Positions 56,315-64,000 of a DNA stretch of 64,000 bases are shown here, piece after piece. Source of the DNA: Solen grandis. Taxonomy: Eukaryota; Mollusca; Bivalvia; Adapedonta; Solenidae. The stretch covers positions 63,313,593-63,377,592 of the forward strand of contig CM037777.1 of NCBI GenBank assembly GCA_021229015.1, read 5' to 3'. The stretch's first letter is position 1; the number at the start of each line of letters is the position of its first letter. The position numbers were made by a program, and so were the translations under genes. The notes under the pieces are model-generated. The model was not told the origin of the DNA and did not search any database. It was given only the letters and a program-made list of their open reading frames with translations.

Positions 56315-58854
56315 TGATTGACACTTCTGTTTCTTCTTCTTCTATTTATCTGTATTTCTAAATTGAGTATTTGTGTAATTGCTCATTAGATTAAGTGTAC
56401 TTAGTATTGATGTACTACTATTCAAAATGATAATGTTAGGTTAAGATACTAAATATAACGGAATATTAGATATTAATATCTTGTTTCTCCTATTCTTCAT
56501 TCTTTCTATCTTGCTGTTCTCTTTGAGAGAAAATGGTGTGGGAGCGTACTTCGTCGTATACTTAATTTTAGGTTATTGAATATAATTAATTTGCAAATAA
56601 TCAACTGCATTGCACATCGTGATCTCTGTGAATTAAAAAGTTAATCTCTGTTCTACAGTAGTGCTCCTAAAATACTTAAAGAAAGACATACCCTATTATG
56701 ATAAACATATATAACAAAATAATAAATATAAAAGTACATGTATAACCTTAGGACAGATTTTTGTAGGCATATCACGCGGTCCAAATGCCAGCTATATACA
56801 TGCATATATATATCAGATATAGCAATTTAATTACAGTAGTCTATATATTTCGTTCTTAATTGAACAATTTCTCTGTTGATGATAGATCGACTGAATATCC
56901 GACGGGACACTAGATATGAAATACTACGTACATATTGGATGTCCTTATTAATCAACTTATGCGGGCTCTTCTCGCCGCTATGGGCCACCGCTCGGCTTTT
57001 ATTATTTATCTACGTGATTTCCATCTATTCGCGGTATAGTCCGATTTACTAGAGAAACTGTGTAGTTATGTATGTATACATGCCTGTAGCGTACACATAC
57101 AAAGGACTTTACTGTATTGCATATGCATATTGTGTTGAAATATTTAACGGTAAACATTATAGGTGAATTATTATTGTGACAGGACTCATTCATTTTACTG
57201 CAAGTGTAGCATATAAAACCTACAACAGCAAAGTGGATCTTTAACATTATACCGTTAAAAACACATTGGCAGTGCTCAGTTTTACGCACTAGGAGATAAC
57301 AACATTGCATGCGTTTGTATTGATAAGCTGAAGAAGTGCTCTCATGCACATTGACATCTGAAAATGAAAAACAGGATGTGATCAATACTTATAGTTATTT
57401 TTATATCACTGACTGCGGCGATAAACAGTTGCAATTTTGAACTTCGGGTGTGGGGAAGTGGTTCTGACGAGCTTTCTAAATTACTGGATTTATCTATTCA
57501 TAAATGATTTAACCTTAATTAAATCGTTTGCAGATAAAGCATTTGGTGACATTTTCAAGAATTTACAGGTACGTTATCACACACTATATATAGTAACATG
57601 AACATATCAAAGTTTAGCATATGTGTTTTATACGTGAAGAAGACCTCTGTAACATATTAACAATGTCTCTACGGTTTTGTAGACTACATTGCAATTTTCG
57701 TTATGACTGGATACTTTACAATATTAGATTTTAAAATTTGGCTCTCTGCACTCTGTACTTGTCTCGTTCAACTAAACTGAAACTTCATAGATACATGAAC
57801 ACAGTTATTGTTATGTTTATGACAAAGTTGACACTGTGTTTATGAAGGAACTAAAAAGCAATGAAGACACTCGAGTTAACCGGGGAAATGTCAGTGGTTC
57901 GGTGAGAATATTCAGTAGGGATCTAGTGCCACTCTAATGCCATCTGGAGTAGCTAATCTTGACGTATATTCATATTAATCGGTAGAACAGAAATACAAAA
58001 AAAAAAAAAAAAAAAAAATCGTATTCAGCATTCCAGTGAAATTGTCATTTTTGCGGTTCTAGTGCTGGTGCCCTGTCTAGAGATATAACATTTAAATGGT
58101 GTGTGTGTGAGGGTGGGATAATGGTATTTGTCTCAATGTTCTGTGTTTTTTCCTTCTTTCTGTAAACACTAATACACACGCGCGATCTAACACACCCATT
58201 AATGGTACTATTCTCGATTGACAAACCTTTGATTATCAGATATTTTTTCCTTTGTGGCCTAACATTTTATTTAATACAGAGTGACATAATCATTTAAAAA
58301 TATGATATGGATACGAATTTCTGCACTTACCGGCAAATATATGTAGTTGTATACGTGTGTGTCTCATGCATCCATGCACTCGCCCCTCATTAAAACATGC
58401 CAAATACTATGTCATAAACTTGATATTAATCAAATTGCCGATTTTGCCAATTATTGCAAAATGTTTTGTTTTTGAAACACAACACTATGGAGACAGGAAT
58501 TCTATTACGAATATTTTACGGCAGATCGGTGTTTTGGTGCAAGAAACAGACGATAATTCGATTTGTGAAGTGGTTTTATAGGCTATAATGCCAACTTTAT
58601 GTCGTTATATACATGGAGTCGCAATTTATCACTGCGAAAATTATTTTGGGAACTAACATATTTTCAGGAAGAAGGAACTTAGTAGGTAGCTCTGTGACCT
58701 TTTGCTTTAAATAATTAAGAATAGATAACAATAATTTGATTTATTTTATCAGCAAACATCAATAATTATTCTCGATGGAATTTGAATTTTGGATGAGTAT
58801 TCACCAAGGCGTACCTGTCTTTATGGCAAAATGTCCGTTTCGAAGATGGGATTC
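56315..58854. other. AT-rich noncoding stretch
   Basis: No exon with convincing splice sites and coding content was found. A poly-A run lies at about 57996-58018. Confidence 0.4.
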
Positions 58855-59076
58855 GGCACTCGACCACAACATACCAAGGTTGTTAAAATGCCCTGTGCTT
58901 GGCACTTAACATATATAAGGAAATTTCAAAGACTGGTTTGCACAGTGTCGGGATAATGTGACTTGGTGTGAAATCATATCACTTGCCTACGGTATGATAT
59001 CGCAGTGGGATAGCACTATATCTGTCTCGTCCCCAAATGACTGAATATTGTTGGTAGGACGTAAAACTCGAACAAA
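58855..59076 (+). mobile_element. SINE family B, plus orientation
   Basis: From a diverged head (ATTCGGCACTCGACCACAAC) it runs through GGATAATGTGACTTGGTGTG and TAGCACTATATCTGTCTC to the tail TTGGTAGGACGTAAAACTCG. This is the inverse of the other family B copies. Confidence 0.65.
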
Positions 59077-59643
59077 CATCAAGGGCATAGTACCCGTTAG
59101 TTACGCTGAATACACATATACGTATTCAATCGTAGAGCAAACATCCGGGAGCGTGTGGTTCACCAGTGTGGATCTACAGGAACACGTTAAGAAGAAGTAA
59201 ACAATTCTCTAACGGTTAATTATATCACTTCTGTGAATAATTAATTCAATTGTTCTAATAAAGATGATAATGTTGAAAGAAAGTGTACTGTAAAAGGACT
59301 TTGATTTTTTTGTTAGATAAAGCATTTTTGATCAAATTTCAATAGTTTGGGCAGAATTTCATTTGTTTTGTTAATTATATTGGGACATTTCGGTAATTGA
59401 GTCCAAGCGATGCGGTCTCAAGTGAATAACGTTGTAAATGAAATCAATACCAGGAATGGATCTGGGGATCGTGTCTAGGGTGCGGATCGGCAGGGGATGA
59501 TGCCTATATTTGTGGAGACTAAAGTCAATTATATCTGTTTTTCAATTTTCATTAATGATATATGTAATGTATATAGAATTATGCACCCAAAGCAAATGGT
59601 TTTTGAGCACGAAAGGTAGATCACTGTGTATAATACGAATTAT

Positions 59644-60030
59644 GATGGATGGGTGTATGGGCATGCGGCTCCAATGTTGACTGTGGTTGGTGGGGCGTAT
59701 GGATGTAGGGGCATGTGGCTCCAATGTTAAATTCGGTTGGTGAGGTAGGCGTGTGTAGGGCATGCGTCTCTTATGTTTACTGTGGTTGATGGGGTAGGCG
59801 GGTGTATGAGGGCCAATTATTGGGGGGCCGTGTTAACTGTGGTTGGTGGGTAGGCGGGTTTCGGGGCATGGGGCTCCAATGTTAACTGTGGTTGGTTGGG
59901 TAGGCGGGTATAAGCGCATGCGGTTCCAATGTTAACTTTGGTTGGTGGGGCGGATTGGTGTATGAGCATGCGGATCCAATTTTAACTGTGATTTGTATAT
60001 GGTGGACGTGTGTAGGGGCATGTGGATCCA
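59644..60030. repeat. ~55-bp degenerate minisatellite
   Basis: About seven diverged units share GGGCATGCGGCTCCAATGTT and AACTGTGGTTGGTGGGGTAG. Length differs from unit to unit. Confidence 0.85.
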
Positions 60031-60039
60031 GTTTATACT

Positions 60040-61291
60040 GTTATCGTCCTTGAATCCTCTGTGGAATCTGTTACAATGCAGAGACATCAGTCTCATCTGC
60101 CATAAGTGATATCTCCTTTCAGCTTCCAAGTTATTGTCTCCTCTACTATCGACGTTTTGATCCTAATGTATTGTATTCCACGGGTTACCGAGAAGTTTGT
60201 GAAATGTATCACTCTGTTCCTCAGATTTTTACAGAGTTAAGACCGGAAGTTGCATTTTTTTATATTCAGGAAAAATGTGTAAACCGTATCGTCTGGTACG
60301 ATACATATGTTCGTTTTTTTTTTGTTATTTAAAGCTCCGCTAGAATAGGCTAACATCTATCACATTTAATGAAAAACATCTGAGGAAGCATGCTTAAAGA
60401 AAAGGCAAGTATTTTGTTAAGATCCATGTTAAATACTATACGAAGATTTTATCGAAAATCTATCATCGTTATTTTGAATTATAGTAAGTCAAAGGTTCAA
60501 ATATAAAAAATGTTAAGGACAATTCGTTGTTAGCTATGGTTATGAAACAAAACTTTCTGTTACGCAATTTAAGCGGCTTTATGATACTTCTGCCATCGTT
60601 TAATTTTTGCTCCATTCTTCCGCTGATGTTGGTTGCCCCAGATTACGTGCCATCTGTCCTACGTCGGTGGAACAACACTGAATCTTTCTCACGTAAACAC
60701 GATCTTTCAAAATGACTGAAATACCGGTGTTGGGTCGTTAAATCCAAATAAAAATACCAATGTACGCATTGATAAACTCCGTGTTAAATCATCACGCCTT
60801 TTAACACCTTCCCTTTAACGATCAAAATTGTTTTATTGATTTTTCTGTTGTATTCTTCACATCGAGCGCACTTTCTTACTTCCTCTTCAGATATGTAAGA
60901 AAACATGAAAATTGCGCTGTGGAAAACATTTACATACATTTTTATATGAAATTTTGCTTTAATTTCCATGCCTGTTTGTAATGGGAAGTACGCATGTATA
61001 AAAAGTCTCTGAATCTCTTAATCTAGACTGGAAGTTGTTGTTTTAAATATCGATTACGAGTCCCTATAATTATGGTTAATCAACTGGTATATTATCACCC
61101 ATGTACTTAGCGCTCATCTCATATGGGTAATTGCAGAATTGGTTGCCCGTGTCAAGATTAAGTTAATGGCTCATTTTTATCTTTACTATTTGTCTAGGTG
61201 CCATATCGCAGTGAGGCGGCACCATATAGTTTGTTATGTAGAGAAAAGTAACGAATTGATTGAAACTGTCACTGTGGCATGAAACCCCAGC
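60040..61291. other. noncoding stretch, no feature recognised
   Basis: Short open frames exist, such as one at 60527-60715, but none has splice sites or recognisable protein motifs. Confidence 0.35.
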
Positions 61292-61430
61292 AAACAGACA
61301 AACATTGAACCATTGTCGTGGGCTTCAAACAGACAAACATTGAACTATTGTCGTGGGCTTCAAACAGACAAACATTGAACTACTGTCGTGGGCTTCAAAC
61401 AGACGAACATTGAACTACTGTCGTGGGCTG
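61292..61430. repeat. 35-bp tandem repeat, four copies
   Basis: CTTCAAACAGACAAACATTG followed by AACTACTGTCGTGGG repeats four times with one or two differences per unit. Confidence 0.9.
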
Positions 61431-61473
61431 AAATGTGGAAGGAAGATCTACGTACAAAACATTAACAGCTGGT

Positions 61474-61640
61474 TCGAATTTCATCACATGACTAACATTG
61501 TGATATATCATCTTAAAAACTAACATTATTTCTTAAGAAATGACACATACTGGTATGTTGTTAGAGAAACAAGAAGGATGAAATTCGCTCCTAAGCATGT
61601 AAGTGTTATTTAGCACTCAGTACGGCTGGTGAAATTCAGG
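61474..61640. mobile_element. decayed MITE, family 2 relative
   Basis: TTCGAATTTCATCAC at the left, GAAACAAGAAGGATGAAATTCG in the interior region (shown here in part) and GCTGGTGAAATTC at the right match the 4187 and 6317 copies, with many changes. Confidence 0.45.
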
Positions 61641-62899
61641 CCATGTAATCTAATTTTCATCACCTGAAAACCTTATACAAGAGACCACAACCTTAAACAT
61701 TTTTCATTTTAAACGTAGTATACTAGATTAGATTTGAGTAGACAAGCATATAATATAATTATCCATTATTTGTGCGTAACTAAATATATTTGGGAAGAGA
61801 GAGAGATTTCAGATCATATACTTTCTCTTTCCAGCACGATTTCTTTATATGTCAAGCGTGTAATGTCTCAAATTGCATTGCAAAAATTTGTATTCCTCCG
61901 TCTCTTGAAAAGTGATCTTTCAATGTCAACATTTATCATTAAAGCACATGTCATATTGTTACTGTATCAATTATTCATAATTCATTGTTTTTGTTGATGT
62001 TGTTTTTCATCGGAATTATTTTAATGCGTAAAACACTAAATAGGCATTGCTATTGCTGGTAGAAAATGAAATGTAGGTCTGTTACAAAATAAAAAAAGAC
62101 CATCATGGTTACCTCATATCTACGGAATTCGGTTAGTGCCACGTTGAATGTCGGGTGTCGCGTTATGAGGACGACGCACTACAATTTGAAACGACGCAAC
62201 GATGCACGACATTTCGAAACGAACGCGACGTACAAATCAGATCCTAAACTGTTCATTACACAAAATGTACTTTTTAAAGTTCAAGTAATTTACTAGATGC
62301 TTGTTGCCTGAAAGTAAGCACCTGTGTCCAACACTTAAGTTCTACATCATCTGGCTTCATGGTTACAGGAAGAAATTTAATTAGAATCGAAAAAAATAAG
62401 ATCCATATAATTAGGAAAGATTTCAGGAAGATTTTGTCTGAAGATAACATTAGACTCGAGATCCAGGGAATCGACAGGTGTTTATACTTAGTTTTTCGTC
62501 TGTCTCGGTTTCTAGAGGAAAATAAATTTGCCAAAACCTTTTAGTAAACATTATTGAAACTATTCTAGAAACAATGTATTGATAGAGTTCTAACAGAAAA
62601 GTAATTCCCACAATACTTGATGATTGGGGTGTTGCAAGAAATTTTCAATACTTTGGTATTTTCAATAGCTAGAATATTCCCGGTTTTGACTATTGTGGTT
62701 CTAAATATGAATACAGTACCTGGCTAATCTTCATGTTGATAATAATGATACGCATGTGATCAAAATGTATATATGTGCAGTTTTTAGTACACCTGTGCAC
62801 GAAGTGCTCGATGTGAGTTCTTGTGGTCTGACATTGTCCGTCGCAGGTCCGTCCGTTTACAGTTTCTTGTGTAGTCTAGCATCTTCAATTCTTCATCAA
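61641..62899. other. noncoding stretch, no feature recognised
   Basis: A CpG-rich patch at 62140-62235 (with several ACGACG motifs) stands out from the AT-rich flanks. I see no gene in it. Confidence 0.35.
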
Positions 62900-64000
62900 T
62901 CTTCTCCATACTTTATATTAAGGAGCATAGCCACAAGCCCTTGGCTAAGGTTGATTATGGCTGATATTTGCCTATTAGGCGTACACTCTTGCATCTTCAT
63001 TTCTTAAGCAATCTTCTTCAAATTGTATGACAATGTTTATAGCTGAGTTCGATTATGACTGATATCTGTAAGTTATACCCTTGTATAATATAAAAATGCC
63101 AGATGTCACTTTGTGTACACTCTTGCATCTCCTTTTCTTCAAACTTTATGATAGTGTTTGTAGTCATTATCGCTTAGCTAGTTTTAATTTTAGCTGACAT
63201 AGGCCCATTCAAACTCCGCGCACCGGTTACATCACGCTATGCTACTTTCACCACGGCCACCACACAAGTCACGTGAAAACGCCATCCAAATTAACCACAA
63301 CATATTTTCCTTCAAAAATGTGTAAAAAACACTTTCTCTGCTTTGTTTTTAATTGGATTAAATTCTCTCGCATAATCGAAAATCAGTTGCCGTTCACATT
63401 CACCAGCCATCTGCAATGTTGTCTAGTTACCGGTGTTGAAGTAAAATACACTCATAATTTTATAAATTAATATTAATCGATTTTATTTTTTACTTTTTAC
63501 ATAATCATGAATTTTATTTTTGTGAAATATAACGAAACTGATATGATATATATAAAACTAAAATCAAAAGTGAAACAAGTAAATCCGGCCTATGTTAGCC
63601 GAATCTACTTGTTAGTGGCAGTGGTTATCGACAACTGTAAGGGGAGATAAATACTGCGGCGGAGTTTGCTGCCCATTATGTCTTGTGTCATAACCCTGAA
63701 GTGATGAAAATTGCCAGATTTCACTAAGTGTACACTATAGCATCTTCATTTCTCAAGCAGTCTTCTTCAAACCCTATGGCAATGTTCATAGCCGTTAGCT
63801 TTTCGATTGTGGCTGGTATCTGCTCATTAGGTTTAGGGTAGGCTCTTAAATGATAAAAAAATACCAGATTTCACGGTGTGCACACTCCAGTTACACATCT
63901 TTATATAGGGAGCTATGGCCTTCAGTTTTGGAGTATAGCTACAATTATATCTATGAAATTTTGACTCTGATGACGTTAATCATGACCCAGTGACATACTT
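62900..64000 (-). repeat. diverged dispersed repeat, family C, inverse orientation
   Basis: TCTTGCATCTTCATTTCTTA, AGCAATCTTCTTCAAA, TATGACAATGTTTATAGCTG and GATTATGACTGATATCTG recur at 62930-63170 and 63700-63900. They are the reverse of motifs at 9300-9760. The part between (about 63180-63690) shows no feature I can name. Confidence 0.5.

Noticed and set aside
55974..56324. Frames on both strands in the 110-bp repeat
   Set aside because: Repeat-driven, present on both strands at once, no start context or splice sites.
57002..57385. 127-codon minus-strand frame
   Set aside because: No motif, no splice support and composition like the AT-rich background.
57535..57570. Possible 35-nt microexon (GTTTGCAG...TTTACAG|GTACG) for the gene at 52116
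   Set aside because: Too short and without family match to support; phase compatibility alone is weak.

Overview
The window looks like nuclear DNA of a marine mollusc, most likely a bivalve. It is AT-rich and intron-rich, has two 100-base assembly gaps (4604-4703, 54704-54803), and is packed with tRNA-derived SINEs, MITEs, tandem arrays and retroelements of molluscan character. The taxon is inferred from repeat style and gene family, not proved.

Two host genes can be supported. The first fills the left half on the minus strand. Seven coding exons between 33539 and 4753, all with GT-AG introns and matching phases for every junction, spell a Golgi type II membrane sulfotransferase of the carbohydrate sulfotransferase 15 (CHST15, GalNAc4S-6ST) type, about 443 residues long. 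Its first intron is 19.6 kb and holds an 8.5 kb Ty3/Gypsy element, a 38-copy 43-bp satellite and a GAT array that abuts the splice donor. The first coding exon has one reading-frame break. The second gene, plus strand at 52116-53013, starts with a signal peptide and a cysteine-containing ectodomain resembling invertebrate DUF7042-7045 secreted proteins. Its downstream exons were not found.

Mobile DNA dominates. A young Ty3/Gypsy element (18269-26806) has TG...CA LTRs, a TAAT target duplication, a tRNA-Leu-like primer site, gag, pol and an extra ORF with a C2H2 zinc finger between pol and the 3' LTR. A decayed LINE lies at 46660-48690. At least eight copies of one tRNA SINE family are present, several with 8-14 bp target duplications, plus nine copies or fragments of a second family. 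TTAA-flanked MITEs, a MITE pair around the sulfotransferase last exon, a fold-back element (37531-38692) and a 1.5 kb long-TIR element (40378-41893) are also present.

The most unusual structure is at 34659-35304 (minus strand). Three short LTR-like units of about 140 bp each carry a tRNA-like sequence and are separated by internal regions of only about 100-120 bp that begin with a primer-binding-site-like motif and end with a purine-rich tract. This is the layout of a terminal-repeat retrotransposon in miniature (TRIM) with a tRNA-type Pol III promoter inside its LTR. A second, independent unit with the same logic occurs at 42541-42664. The right part of the window (53-64 kb) is mostly AT-rich noncoding DNA with minisatellites.
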